DNA of 64,000 bases from Mesorhizobium sp. M2D.F.Ca.ET.226.01.1.1 (GTDB taxonomy: Bacteria; Pseudomonadota; Alphaproteobacteria; Rhizobiales; Rhizobiaceae): contig NZ_RZOY02000006.1 of assembly GCF_004022705.2 (NCBI RefSeq), positions 1-64,000 of the forward strand. Reading direction: 5' to 3'. Made by a program: the position numbers and the translations under genes. The notes under the pieces are model-generated. The model did no database searches and was not told where the DNA came from. It worked only from the letters and a program-made list of their open reading frames with translations. This document shows, piece after piece, positions 7,609 through 16,901 of this stretch (position 1 is the stretch's first letter; the number at the start of each line of letters is the position of its first letter).

Positions 7609-9504
7609 TCACGCCTTGCGCGGAAGCGGAATGGGTTGGAAACCAACATCTGGCTCAGCCAGTCGCGTGGCGTCGCGCCCGCCTGCCTTGGCGGCGTAGA
7701 GAGCCTTGTCCGCCTGCAGGATCAGGCTGGTCGGGTTGTGACGGGCGGTCGGACCGCTGGTGGCGACGCCGACGCTAATGGTGACGACCTTGCGCTCACT
7801 GCGGTCGTGTTCGAGCGCCCTTTCGCGCACCGCGGCCCGCAGATTGTCCGCAACGCGCATGGCGCCGGCCGCCGACGTCTCAGGCAGGATGACCGCGAAT
7901 TCCTCTCCGCCATAGCGCGCGACGAAATCGCCGGCGCGCGTGCGCTGTCGCAGGCAGTCGGCGATCTGGCGCAGGCACTCGTCTCCGGCAAGGTGTCCGT
8001 AACGGTCGTTATAGGCTTTGAAGGAATCGACATCGATCAGGAGCAGCGCGACTTCGCGGTCGGACTGGCTGGTATCCGCGACCACCCCGGCCAGCGCCTG
8101 GTCGAAAGCGCGGCGATTGCCGACGCCCAGCAGCGGATCGGTGTTGGCGAGCTGCGCCAGCTGGTTGCTGAGCGTGGTGAGCTCTCCCTCGGTGCTCTTG
8201 ATCTCGGTAATGTCGGAGACGACCACCAGCGCCAGGCCCGCCTGGGTAGGTCTCGTTCTCAGCATCAGCCAGTGGCCGTCGAAAAGTTTGATCTGCTGTT
8301 CGCCGGGCGTGTGCAGCTTGCCAACCACGGCGTCTATCCATTCCCGTTCGTGGCCTTTGGGAATCCCCACCTGCTCGCCGGTCACGGTCACGGCTTCCAG
8401 GATGTCGCGTAGCCGCGTGCCGGGAACGCGCAGGTCACCGGTCAGCGGAAACAGTTCCCGGTATTGCTGGTTGCAGAAGACCAGAACACCTTCGGCATCG
8501 AACATGGCAAGGCCGTCCGACATCTCGGAGAGCGCATAGGAGAGCTGGTTTTTGGCCTCGAGCAGCGTCTGTTCGAGTTGCTTCTGGCCCGTGATGTCGC
8601 GCGTGACGCCGACAAGGCCGATGACGTTGCCATCGGCGTCACGCAACGGTGTCTTGGAGGTCGAGAACCAGCGAAGATTACCTTTCAGGTCGGGGACCTG
8701 TTCCTCGAAATCGGCAATCCCCTCGCCCGATTTCAGCATCTTCTGCTCCAGCCCGGATAGGATGCGGGCGCGAGCGGCGTCGGCTATGTCGAAATCGGTC
8801 TTGCCCGTCATCTGCACGGGGCGGTCGTAGCCATTGTAGGTGGCGACCGTCTGGTTTACGGCGACGAACTGGCCGCGCGCATTCTTGACATAGTAGAAGT
8901 CCGGCGCCTGGGCGACCGCGGCGCGCAGCAGATCGCGCTCCTTGGTGACAAGCTGTGTGTGCAGCACGACGAGGCCGGCCACGGCGGTTGCCGCGATGTT
9001 GAGTGCGATGAGCGGCAGCACGAGGTGGACATCGATACCGGGCGCGGCCGTTTGCGGCAGGATCGATACAGGCACAAGCACGGACAGGCCAACACAAACC
9101 GCGAACACGAGCACTTGCCAGGCGCGCGTTTGGCGGCGCCCGATAAGGCGGTGGGCAAGAACGCCGGCGGCGAACGCCACGGCAATGCCGATCAAGCCGG
9201 CGGTCAGGCCGTGGCCACCGATCGCGATGCGATATCCCAGCGGAAAAGCGGTGGCCACCAATGCGCCCGGCATGCCGGCGAACAGGCCGGCCGTCGCAAC
9301 CAGTGACGTCCTGAGATCCAGCAGGACGCCCGGCTCAACCTCGACGGTCAGGAGCATTGAGGCCAACGCACCCCAGCCCATGATGCAGCCGAAGACGAGC
9401 AGCCTGAACTTTTGCGAGCGTCCCTCGAGCCAGGGCTGCACGTAGTTCCAGCCGGAGACGAACAGCGCCACCGCGGCGAGATTTGCCGTGAGATGTTGCC
9501 ACAT
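7609..9504 (-). CDS. Membrane-bound diguanylate cyclase with PAS domains
   Basis: About 631 residues that should make cyclic di-GMP. The N-terminal ~190 residues hold about six hydrophobic segments of the 5TM-5TMR_LYT / MASE type. Two PAS domains follow (one around FYYVKNARGQFVAVNQTVA, one around ALSEMSDGLAMFDAEGVLVF), then a GGDEF domain with ARYGGEEFAVILPE as active-site loop (GGEEF, catalytically competent) and the N-terminal wide turn DPLLGVGNRRAFD. No EAL domain. Start at 9504 is chosen because GGAGG lies 13 bases upstream; an ATG at 9534 is an alternative. Signal sensed is unknown. Confidence 0.87.
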   Translation of the reverse strand: MWQHLTANLAAVALFVSGWNYVQPWLEGRSQKFRLLVFGCIMGWGALASMLLTVEVEPGVLLDLRTSLVATAGLFAGMPGALVATAFPLGYRIAIGGHGLTAGLIGIAVAFAAGVLAHRLIGRRQTRAWQVLVFAVCVGLSVLVPVSILPQTAAPGIDVHLVLPLIALNIAATAVAGLVVLHTQLVTKERDLLRAAVAQAPDFYYVKNARGQFVAVNQTVATYNGYDRPVQMTGKTDFDIADAARARILSGLEQKMLKSGEGIADFEEQVPDLKGNLRWFSTSKTPLRDADGNVIGLVGVTRDITGQKQLEQTLLEAKNQLSYALSEMSDGLAMFDAEGVLVFCNQQYRELFPLTGDLRVPGTRLRDILEAVTVTGEQVGIPKGHEREWIDAVVGKLHTPGEQQIKLFDGHWLMLRTRPTQAGLALVVVSDITEIKSTEGELTTLSNQLAQLANTDPLLGVGNRRAFDQALAGVVADTSQSDREVALLLIDVDSFKAYNDRYGHLAGDECLRQIADCLRQRTRAGDFVARYGGEEFAVILPETSAAGAMRVADNLRAAVRERALEHDRSERKVVTISVGVATSGPTARHNPTSLILQADKALYAAKAGGRDATRLAEPDVGFQPIPLPRKA

Positions 9505-9666
9505 GAATCGAAACCGACCTCCGATGGAGCCCATAACAAGCACTTGAAAAGTTGTTTCCGGGTTAAAAGCCGGCCACTTGCGGTTGTTTAGCGGTTGCGC
9601 CGCGAACGCGGCTCCCCCTTGGCGAAGCCCTCGCTCCGCACCATAGGAAAGAACAGGGTCAGTGCC

Positions 9667-10425
9667 TCACTTGCCCTGCGCCTTCATGAACTGCCCGAGC
9701 AGTTCCACCGGCAGGGGGAACACCACCGTCGACGAACGCTCACCGGCGATGTCGTGCAGGGCCTCGAAATAGCGCAACTGCATGGCCTGCGGCTCGGTTG
9801 CCAGCATGCGGCCGGCCTCGACCAGTTTCGCCGCCGCCTGCTGCTCGCCGTCGGCGTTGATCACCTTGGCGCGGCGCAGCCGCTCGGCCTCGGCCTGCTT
9901 GGCGATGGCGCGGATCATGCTCTCGTTGAGGTCGACATGCTTGATCTCGACATTGGAAACCTTGATGCCCCAGGCATCGGTGCGCTGGTCGAGTATCTCC
10001 TGGATGTCGCTGTTGAGCTTGTCGCGCTCGGCCAGCATCTCATCAAGCTCGTGCTTGCCGAGCACCGAGCGCAGCGTGGTCTGCGCCAGCTGATTGGTGG
10101 CGGCCATGAAATCCTCGACCTGGATGATCGCCCGTTCGGCGTCGACGATGCGGAAATAGAGCACGGCGTTGACTTTGACCGAGACATTGTCGCGCGAGAT
10201 GACATCCTGCGGCGGCACATCCTGCACCACCACGCGCAGGTCGACCCGCACCATCTGCTGGACGAAGGGGACGAGGATGATCAGGCCGGGGCCCTTGACC
10301 CCGGTGAAGCGGCCGAGCGTGAAGACCACGCCGCGCTCGTATTCCCTGAGAATGCGGATTGCCGCTGCCAGGAAAATGATCACGGCCACCGCAATGATGA
10401 GATAGGCCACGTAACCGACCATCAT
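9667..10425 (-). CDS. SPFH/band-7 (stomatin-like, slipin) membrane protein
   Basis: 252 residues: one N-terminal membrane segment ([20 protein letters not shown]) then an SPFH domain ([52 protein letters not shown]) and a charged coiled region rich in Ala-Glu-Arg. Prokaryotic stomatins form large oligomers in lipid microdomains. The start overlaps the end of the upstream NfeD gene by four bases, the conserved stomatin-NfeD operon seen across bacteria and archaea, where NfeD proteins cleave or stabilise the stomatin. Confidence 0.88.
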   Translation of the reverse strand: MMVGYVAYLIIAVAVIIFLAAAIRILREYERGVVFTLGRFTGVKGPGLIILVPFVQQMVRVDLRVVVQDVPPQDVISRDNVSVKVNAVLYFRIVDAERAIIQVEDFMAATNQLAQTTLRSVLGKHELDEMLAERDKLNSDIQEILDQRTDAWGIKVSNVEIKHVDLNESMIRAIAKQAEAERLRRAKVINADGEQQAAAKLVEAGRMLATEPQAMQLRYFEALHDIAGERSSTVVFPLPVELLGQFMKAQGK

Positions 10426-11798
10426 TTTGTTGCTCCGTTGTTGCCTGCATCGCGACGCCGCACCGTCAGTACGAGGTCGCTGAGATCGGTCACCTCGACG
10501 CGGTCGCCAGGCTGCATGGGCTCGCCCGCCTTCGCCCGCCAGCGCTCGCCCAAAGCCAGCACATGCCCCTCACCGCTCTGCCAGTCGAGGATTTCGACCG
10601 GAAGGCCGCGCATGGCCTCGCCGCCGACGCGCGGCGGGTTCTTGCGCGCCGCCCAGACATAGGTGCCGGTAAGCAATGCCAGCCCGAGTGTCAGCGCGGC
10701 GGCCGGGCCGATGACCGCCCACGACATGGCAAAGCCCGGCCCTTCGACCCTGAGCAGCATGGCGGAGCCCAGCAGGAAGGCGGCGACGCCACCCAGCCCC
10801 AGCACCACGGTGGGGTTGAAGGCCTCGATGACCAGGAAGGCGACGCCAAGCAGCATCAGCGCGAGACCGGTATAGTTGATCGGCAAAAGGTTCAGCGCAT
10901 AGAGCCCGAGCACCAGGCAGATGGTGCCGATGACGCCCGGCGCCACGGCGCCCGGGCTGGTGAACTCGAAGATGAGGCCGTAGACGCCGACCAGCATCAG
11001 GATAATTGCCGTGTTCGGGTCGGTGATGACGGCCAGCAGACGGATGAACCAGCCGGGCTCCAGTGTCTCGACCGGCAGCCCTTTGGTCGCTAGCACCTCT
11101 TTCCTGCCAGCCACCTCGACGGTGCGGCCGTCGGCAAGCTGCAGAAGCTCGGTGGTGTCGCGGGCGACAAAGTCGATGACATGTTCCTGGAGGGCGGCAT
11201 TGGCCGACAGGCTCGCCGCCTCGCGCACCGCCTTCTCGCCCCAGTCGCCGTTGCGCCCGCGCATCTCGGCGAGCGAGCGGATGAGCGCGACCGAGTCATT
11301 GGTCACTTTGGCCATCATCGCGTCGCCCTCCGGCTGCCCGGTTGCGTCCTTCTGGTCCTTGTCCTTCTCGTTGCCCGGAAGCGCCGGCAACCCGCCGAGC
11401 TCGACCGGCGTCGCGGCGCCGAGATTGGTGCCGGGCGCCATCGCCGCGACGTGGGTGGCGTACAGGATGTAGGTGCCGGCGCTGGCCGCATGGCCACCGG
11501 AGGGCGCGACATAGCCGATGACGGGCACGGGCGAGGCCAGGATGTCGGCGATCATCTCGCGCATTGAGGTGACCAGGCCGCCTGGCGTATCGAGCTGAAG
11601 GATGAGCACCGCGGCATCGCGCTTGGCGGCGGTGTCGAACGCTTCCTCAAGCTGCCTGGTGCTGGCCGGCCCGATGGCGCCGTCAATGGCGACGCTCAAT
11701 GCAACCCTCCCACTCCCGGCGGAGGAGAAGGGAGAAACGGCGGCCGCGGCCATGAGAGCAGCGGCGAAAAGGGCCACCCGCGCGATGCTCACGCTCAA
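10422..11798 (-). CDS. NfeD-family membrane serine protease (long form, ClpP-like)
   Basis: 458 residues. A signal sequence (about 1-28) precedes a ClpP-like protease domain with [17 protein letters not shown] and the nucleophile region [20 protein letters not shown] (Ser in SAG). Four to five membrane helices follow (about 240-390) and a C-terminal OB-fold domain ([20 protein letters not shown]). This is the 1510-N-type long NfeD that cleaves its stomatin partner in archaea. It lies directly upstream of, and overlaps by four bases, the SPFH gene. Confidence 0.87.
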   Translation of the reverse strand: MSVSIARVALFAAALMAAAAVSPFSSAGSGRVALSVAIDGAIGPASTRQLEEAFDTAAKRDAAVLILQLDTPGGLVTSMREMIADILASPVPVIGYVAPSGGHAASAGTYILYATHVAAMAPGTNLGAATPVELGGLPALPGNEKDKDQKDATGQPEGDAMMAKVTNDSVALIRSLAEMRGRNGDWGEKAVREAASLSANAALQEHVIDFVARDTTELLQLADGRTVEVAGRKEVLATKGLPVETLEPGWFIRLLAVITDPNTAIILMLVGVYGLIFEFTSPGAVAPGVIGTICLVLGLYALNLLPINYTGLALMLLGVAFLVIEAFNPTVVLGLGGVAAFLLGSAMLLRVEGPGFAMSWAVIGPAAALTLGLALLTGTYVWAARKNPPRVGGEAMRGLPVEILDWQSGEGHVLALGERWRAKAGEPMQPGDRVEVTDLSDLVLTVRRRDAGNNGATK

Positions 11799-11968
11799 AG
11801 CTCCATTGGCTCAAATATGGGTTGTGTCGCGGCGGAGTCCAATGGGGGCGTTGAGGCGCAACCGGCTGAGACCACTCGAGCGATCACGCGCTCCAGCGTT
11901 TTCGCCGATCGGCGCAACCGCGTTCCGCCCGGCCCGTGCATCGTTGCGCACTGGCCGGGCGGCGAACA

Positions 11969-12277
11969 TCAATAGTCGGAGTCGCCGTAAAGCATGACCG
12001 GGCGGTGATGGTGACGGTGGCCGATCGAACCCGTGACGATGACAGTGTCACGGCGGTGATGGCGGTGACGCCAGCCGCGTTCGCCATTATCATAGAAGGC
12101 GACCGTGCCGTGATGGCGGTGGTGAAGGCGGTGGCCTTCGTCATTGATGACGACCGCCGGGCGGTGGTGATAGTGATGCCTGTGATGCGTCCTGATCACG
12201 ACATCGGCCTCGGCCGCGGAGGCGACGGCGGGCGCGGCGACACAGAGCGCCAGGGCAGCAAGAAGCACTGTTTTCAT
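11969..12277 (-). CDS. Small secreted histidine-rich protein
   Basis: 102 residues with a Sec signal peptide (MKTVLLAALALCVAAPAVAS, cleavage near residue 20-24). The mature part is about a quarter histidine, in HHRHHYHH, RLHHRHH, WRHRHHRR and HRHHHRP clusters, with Arg and Tyr. No domain recognised. The composition suggests periplasmic binding of a transition metal such as Zn, Ni or Cu, but that is inference. Stands alone between nfeD and a short opposite gene; the opposite strand reads open too, but only this strand gives a signal peptide. Confidence 0.65.
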   Translation of the reverse strand: MKTVLLAALALCVAAPAVASAAEADVVIRTHHRHHYHHRPAVVINDEGHRLHHRHHGTVAFYDNGERGWRHRHHRRDTVIVTGSIGHRHHHRPVMLYGDSDY

Positions 12278-12406
12278 TGCTCTATTCCTAATTCCTGAAT
12301 CATCCCTTCGCCGGGTAAACCGCTGTTCGCCGCTTTGGTTCCGGCCCCGGTTGCGTCAGGGTGCGGGCTCGCGGCAGACGCGCGAACCCCGAGCCGGCAG
12401 CAGAGC

Positions 12407-12601
12407 TCAGCCTCCCCGCTGGCGCCGAAGCGCGACATAGCGCAGATAGGTCACGGCCGCCGCGTCGCAGGCGCGTCGCCCTCCGCCGTTGGCCTCGATC
12501 ATCGTCTTGGCAAGCCGCGGTGGCAGGCCGTATTTGCTGGCGAAGAACGCCAGCTCGTAGGGTTGGTCATCCAGATCGTCCATCGGTCTATCGAGGCTCA
12601 T
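12407..12601 (-). CDS. Short DUF3606-like protein
   Basis: 64 residues. The segment QPYELAFFASKYGLPPRLAK resembles the DUF3606 pattern (YELxYWxxxFGVSxxxL), a small predicted helical domain common in rhizobia, often in several copies per genome. Start 12601 is chosen because GGGAAG sits five bases upstream, while the frame above it has no similarity. Function unknown. Confidence 0.6.
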   Translation of the reverse strand: MSLDRPMDDLDDQPYELAFFASKYGLPPRLAKTMIEANGGGRRACDAAAVTYLRYVALRRQRGG

Positions 12602-12811
12602 GTCGCTTCCCTTTCGGCGCACGAAAATCGGCGCGCTTGCCAATGCGAAGCGGCGCTTTTGGTTGCCGCGCTCGGTCCTCTTCGCAGGTCCGTCCGACCT
12701 CAGTCCGATATGGCTCTCGGACCGTCGCCCGATCGGCGGAACGAAGGCGTTCCGCTCTCGTTTGCCGGTATCGGATTTCGCAGCATCAGGCTGCCAACTG
12801 GAGCGAAGGAC

Positions 12812-12913
12812 ATGGACAACGACCGCAACAGTGTTCTGGAGGCGCGCTGGCTTCTCGCCGTGCCGGCCTCGATGCTTCTCACCGTGCTGATCGCCGGCCT
12901 GCTGCTTGGGTAG
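12812..12913 (+). CDS. 33-residue single-pass membrane peptide
   Basis: MDNDRNSVLEARWLLAVPAS is followed by a hydrophobic stretch ending IAGLLLG: a charged N-terminus and one membrane segment from about residue 13. A good ribosome site (GAAGGA) lies five bases upstream of the ATG. The TAG stop is only seven bases before the next gene, so the two are probably translated together. No family known to me. Confidence 0.45.
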   Translation: MDNDRNSVLEARWLLAVPASMLLTVLIAGLLLG

Positions 12914-12920
12914 CGGACCG

Positions 12921-13319
12921 ATGAACCGCATGCTGTTTTGGGCGGCCGACTTCCTGTCGCGGCCGCCCGGTTTCTATGCACTACTTGCCGCCATGGTCGG
13001 TTGCACATTGTTGGTGCCGTTCGGCCTGACCAACGCGGTGACCTACGCCTTGTCGGTGGCGGCCATCATCATCACCGGCGTGGTGCTCATCCAGGGGTAC
13101 CGGGACACGGCGGCCATCCATGCCAAGCTCGACGAAATCGTCATCGCGCTGCAACAAACGCGCAACGACGTGGTCGGGCTCGAACATGCCGACCCGCATG
13201 AGATCAAGTCGAAGCTGATGGAACTGGAGATAGAGGCGGGGCGTCTCGCGGCATCGGAAACGTTGAACGGCGGAAGGGATGAGGCCGGCGCCGCAGTGGG
13301 CGGGGGTTCGTTGGGGTAG
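12921..13319 (+). CDS. Low-affinity iron permease-like (Fet4-related) membrane protein
   Basis: 132 residues: two membrane helices (about 17-37 and 41-61) and a cytoplasmic tail with IHAKLDEIVIALQQTRNDVV followed by LEHADPHEIKS. That layout, two hydrophobic segments then KLDExIxA...N...LE, is the bacterial low-affinity iron permease family (pfam04120), whose transport role in bacteria is not well proven. ATG 12921 is chosen over TTG 12906 because the preceding small gene ends at 12913. Confidence 0.65.
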   Translation: MNRMLFWAADFLSRPPGFYALLAAMVGCTLLVPFGLTNAVTYALSVAAIIITGVVLIQGYRDTAAIHAKLDEIVIALQQTRNDVVGLEHADPHEIKSKLMELEIEAGRLAASETLNGGRDEAGAAVGGGSLG

Positions 13320-13870
13320 CTGAGGCACCGGCCGAAGGGCGGAATGGGCACCGCCGCCTAGAAAAGATAAACCTAACAGACGGCAGCGAAATTACGCGAT
13401 CGCGGAAGCATCTTGCCCCTGAAACCATCCCGGCGCATCGTTGTCACCCAGACATCGGAACAAACGCCCGGCATCGCCGTTTGTGGGGATGGTTTTGTTC
13501 GCACCCCTCGATATGCACGGCGGGAAGCGCGCCGATCTCCACAGAGCCGCAAGGCTGTCGATGCTTCATGACCGCGTGGTGAAGCGCTTCGACAAGGTCG
13601 ATCATGCGGCCGATGCCGTCGAGATGGCCGCAGTTGCTTTCGTGGAGGCCACCCATAGGCCGACCATCTTTGCTGCGCCATTCCGACCAGTCAGGAAGTT
13701 TCAGACTGCGGCCGGCTGGACACTCGGGCTGTGAGCACCCGAGGGGCGTCATGAAATGGTCAGGCAGGATGCTTGTTGCGTTCCCTGGCCAGACCTTGCG
13801 ACCTCAACGCGGCATATGCCGCCTCGCGGTCGCCGCGACATCGCTTGAGCAATCTCATTGCCTCGTCGCG
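13320..13870. other. Intergenic stretch, no supported gene
   Basis: About 550 bases. Opposing frames of roughly 100 codons overlap each other here (13441-13734 plus, 13444-13752 minus); neither has a convincing ribosome site, domain or signal peptide, and open frames are expected by chance at this GC content. No repeat, terminator or RNA structure was recognised. Confidence 0.5.
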
Positions 13871-15295
13871 TCAGGCGCTGTGGCGTTTGCTCCAATCACC
13901 AGAAAACGCAATCACCATGGCCGCTATCATCAGCCCCGCGGCCACCGCAAAGGTAAATCCCATCCCGCGCGCGACGGCTGCCGGCGCCGCACCAGCGATA
14001 TCGTTCGTGCCGACGGCTAAGGCGAACACCGCGCCCATCGCTGCCGCGCCGGTAACGAGGCCGAGATTGCGAGAGAGGCTCAGCATAGCCGAGACCACGC
14101 CGCGCTCGCCGCTGTCGACATCGGCCATGACGGCGGTGTTGTTGGCGGCTTGGAAGAGCTGGTACCCCGGCGTGAGCAGCACGCTCGCCGCCGCGTAGCC
14201 GGCAACGCCGAACAGGCCTGGCAGAGCTGCGAGCGCGGCGCAGCCGGCGGCCATCATCGCCAGCCCGGCGATGACCATCGCAGCCGCGCCGAGGCGGTCG
14301 ACGACGCGCCCGGCAAGGATGCCGCACAACGCCGAGACCACTGGGCCGATCGACAGCACGGCGCCGGCTGCTGTTTCGCTCAGACCCAGTGCCCGCGACA
14401 GGAAGAACGGCCCGACGACCAGCGTCGCCATCATCACCGTCGAGACCAGTGCGTTCATGGCAAGGCTCGGCGCCAATACCGGGTCGCGCAACAGCGCGAG
14501 CTTGACCAGAGGCGATGCCACCTTGGCCTCGGCGACCACGAACAGCGCCGTGCCGACCACGGCAATGCCGAGCAGCGCCAGGTTGAGGCCGCCGAAATGG
14601 CCGCGACCCATGGTCATGGCCATCGCATAGGCGGCAAGCGTGGCGGCGAGCAGCAGCGTGCCCAGCGTATCGAAGCGGCCTCTCGCCTCGCCCCGAGCGA
14701 TCGCCATGCCCGCCGGCAGGAAACGCCACGCGGCGAACACCGCCACGACGCCGAGCACGGCGTTGACAAGGAAGATCGAACGCCAGCCGAGAGCGACGAT
14801 CAGCACGCCGCCCAGCGAAGGCCCGAGCGCCGTGCCGATCGCCGACATAGTGCCGAGCAGGCCCATGGCGCTGCCGGTGCGCTGTTTCGGCACCGTCTCG
14901 CCCACGAACGCAATCGTCAGCGCCATCATCACCGCCGCGCCTAGGCCTTGCACGGCGCGCGCGGCGATCAGCAGCGCCAGCGACGGCGCCAGTGCCGCCG
15001 CCAGCGAGGCGGTGCTGAACAGCGCGAGACCAGCGATGAGCAGCAACCGGCGGCCGACGAGATCGCCGAGACGCCCGACGCTGACGATCAGCGCGGTGAT
15101 GGCGAGCAGATAGGCGAGCACCACCCATTGCACCGCCGGAAAGGACGCGGCGAAGGCCGCGCTCAACGTCGGCAGCGCGACATTGGCGATGCTGGTGCCG
15201 AGCGAGGAGAGGAGCATGGCAAGCGAGAGGCCGGCCAGCGCGCCCGGCGTCGAATGGCGCGCGGGCGCGACGCGCGTCTCAGCAATGTCGGCCAT
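13871..15295 (-). CDS. MFS transporter, DHA2-like drug/efflux family
   Basis: 474 residues, about 14 hydrophobic segments. Motif A appears as GRLGDLVGRRLLL after helix 2 and motif C as GTMSAIGTALGPSLGGVL in helix 5, the marks of proton-antiport exporters. Start 15295 (MADIAETRVAP) is preceded by GGAGAAG; the open frame extends upstream but without similarity. Divergent from a LysR regulator that probably controls it. Substrate unknown. Confidence 0.85.
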   Translation of the reverse strand: MADIAETRVAPARHSTPGALAGLSLAMLLSSLGTSIANVALPTLSAAFAASFPAVQWVVLAYLLAITALIVSVGRLGDLVGRRLLLIAGLALFSTASLAAALAPSLALLIAARAVQGLGAAVMMALTIAFVGETVPKQRTGSAMGLLGTMSAIGTALGPSLGGVLIVALGWRSIFLVNAVLGVVAVFAAWRFLPAGMAIARGEARGRFDTLGTLLLAATLAAYAMAMTMGRGHFGGLNLALLGIAVVGTALFVVAEAKVASPLVKLALLRDPVLAPSLAMNALVSTVMMATLVVGPFFLSRALGLSETAAGAVLSIGPVVSALCGILAGRVVDRLGAAAMVIAGLAMMAAGCAALAALPGLFGVAGYAAASVLLTPGYQLFQAANNTAVMADVDSGERGVVSAMLSLSRNLGLVTGAAAMGAVFALAVGTNDIAGAAPAAVARGMGFTFAVAAGLMIAAMVIAFSGDWSKRHSA

Positions 15296-15367
15296 GGTTT
15301 CTTCTCCATCGGTTGAATTTCCCGGCGAAGATAAGTGTGCGATCAACATGGCGGAACGCGCAGCATT

Positions 15368-15384
15368 TGCACTTCATCAGTGCA
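15368..15384. promoter_or_regulatory. Candidate LysR-type operator (TGCACT-N5-AGTGCA)
   Basis: A perfect six-base inverted repeat in the 133-base gap between the divergent MFS and LysR genes, about 45 bases before the LysR start. Position and dyad symmetry fit a LysR-type binding site. Inference only. Confidence 0.45.
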
Positions 15385-15428
15385 TCAAACGCCATGTCCC
15401 AAAAAGCAATTCGTGTTAAGGTCGCGCC

Positions 15429-16328
15429 ATGTCACGACCCGATCTCAACCTGCTCGTCACGCTGGACGTGCTGCTTGCCGAAGGCAGCGTCGCCAGGGGG
15501 GCGCGGCGTCTTAAGCTCAGTCCCTCGGCGATGAGCCGGGCGCTGGCGAGGCTGCGCGAGGCGACAGGCGATCCGCTGTTGGTGCGTGCCGGGCGCGGCC
15601 TGGTGCCGACGCCGCGCGCCGTCGAACTCGGCACGCAGGTCGGCCGGCTGGTGAACGAAGCGGAAGCATTGCTGCGGCCCGCGGAGCGGCTCGACCTCAC
15701 GCGGCTGAACCGTAGCTTCACGCTCCGCAACAGTGACGGTTTCGTCGAGAATTTCGGTCTCGCGCTGCTGGCCCGTGTGGCTGAGGAAGCGCCGGGCGTG
15801 CAATTGCGCTTCGTGCCCAAACCCGACAAGGACAGCGGCCCGATGCGCGAAGGCACGGTCGATCTGGAGACCGGCGTGGTCGGCGGCTCGACCGGGCCGG
15901 AGGTGCGCGCGCAGGCACTGTTCCGCGATCGCTTTGTAGGCGTCGTGCGCGCCGGCCATCCTTTGAGCGAAGGCAAGATCAGCGCCACCCGCTTTGCCGC
16001 TGGCCGCCACATACTGATCTCGCGCCGCGGTCTCGACCGGGGCCCGGTTGACGACACGCTGGAGCTTGCCGGGCTGACACGGACAATCGCCACCGTGGTC
16101 GGCGGATTCGCCGAGGCGCTGGCGCTGGCGCGCGGCTCAGACCTCATCGCCACCGTGCCGGAGCGCTATACCGGCACGCTCCGCGAAGGCCTTTTCAGCT
16201 TCGCGCTGCCGGTGAAGCTTGCCCCGCTCACGATCTCGCTTCTGTGGCATCCGAGGCTCGACGCCGATCCGGCGCATCGCTGGCTGCGCGGGATCGTGCG
16301 GGACGTATGTGACGGGCGTGGCGCGTGA
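15429..16328 (+). CDS. LysR-family transcriptional regulator (NodD/LinR-like branch)
   Basis: 299 residues. The DNA-binding domain begins PDLNLLVTLDVLLAEGSVAR and continues GARRLKLSPSAMSRALARLR then LVRAGRGLVPTPRAVEL. The DLNLL...LL.EGSV opening and PTPRA are typical of the NodD/NahR/LinR branch. The effector domain covers residues ~90-295. Divergent from the MFS exporter, with a dyad in the gap, so it likely governs efflux in response to a small aromatic or similar compound (inference). Confidence 0.87.
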   Translation: MSRPDLNLLVTLDVLLAEGSVARGARRLKLSPSAMSRALARLREATGDPLLVRAGRGLVPTPRAVELGTQVGRLVNEAEALLRPAERLDLTRLNRSFTLRNSDGFVENFGLALLARVAEEAPGVQLRFVPKPDKDSGPMREGTVDLETGVVGGSTGPEVRAQALFRDRFVGVVRAGHPLSEGKISATRFAAGRHILISRRGLDRGPVDDTLELAGLTRTIATVVGGFAEALALARGSDLIATVPERYTGTLREGLFSFALPVKLAPLTISLLWHPRLDADPAHRWLRGIVRDVCDGRGA

Positions 16329-16473
16329 CCTCCCGTTGAAGGGGAAGGTGTCGGCGAAGTATCGCTCACTCATCCCTCGCCTGCTCGCCAACCTCAGCTA
16401 CGCCGAGGCATGACGAAAGTCATATTGCCGGCAAATTAGATAAGTCTAATAATAGAGCGCCAACTTTCCTTGC

Positions 16474-16737
16474 GTGGAACCCAGTGCCGGCCATGAACGT
16501 TTCTGGGAGCTTGGGAAGGAGGCGGGAGGCGGATTGAGCGATTTCCGGAAATTTGCCTGCCCTCGCTGCCAGGGTGCGGGCAAGGTGTTCGTCTGCGAGA
16601 AATGGATCCTCTCGAACGGCACATGCTGTCCTCCGGCCGCATTGCACGACAATTGCCCGGGTCAACGGGTTCCCTGCCAGGCTTGCAATGGAACCGGCCT
16701 GCGCGGCTATAGCGCGCCCTCCGTGCTGCAGGACTAG
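16474..16737 (+). CDS. Short protein with two CxxCxGxG zinc-finger motifs
   Basis: A GTG-initiated frame of 87 codons carries CPRCQGAG and CQACNGTG, two copies of the CxxCxGxG motif of the DnaJ zinc-finger domain, spaced by a Cys-containing loop (KWILSNGTCCPPAAL). Two such motifs are enough to bind one zinc ion. No J-domain or other DnaJ part is present. Start is uncertain and no strong ribosome site was seen. Stands alone. Confidence 0.5.
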   Translation: MEPSAGHERFWELGKEAGGGLSDFRKFACPRCQGAGKVFVCEKWILSNGTCCPPAALHDNCPGQRVPCQACNGTGLRGYSAPSVLQD

Positions 16738-16778
16738 TCCTGTCCGCTTCCGAGCTAGGCACTTTTCCTGCAACAAGC

Positions 16779-16901
16779 CTAGGTGCTGGCGCCGCCCATC
16801 AGCGCGGCGACCAGTGTCGCCAGGAAGACAAGCAGCCCCAATGCGACCCGATCCAGCCATGACCGCCGTCTGGCTAGAACCTCGAACACCCGATTGGTCA
16901 T
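16779..16901 (-). CDS. 40-residue single-pass membrane peptide
   Basis: MTNRVFEVLARRRSWLDRVA is followed by a hydrophobic helix (LGLLVFLATLVAALMGG) and AST-stop. The arginine-rich N-terminus before one membrane span predicts an N-in orientation. GGGGGAAG lies six bases upstream of the ATG, a strong ribosome site. No family known. Confidence 0.5.
   Translation of the reverse strand: MTNRVFEVLARRRSWLDRVALGLLVFLATLVAALMGGAST

Noticed and set aside
13441..13752. Two overlapping ~100-codon frames on opposite strands
   Set aside because: No ribosome site, domain or signal on either; random open frames of this size are common at this GC content.
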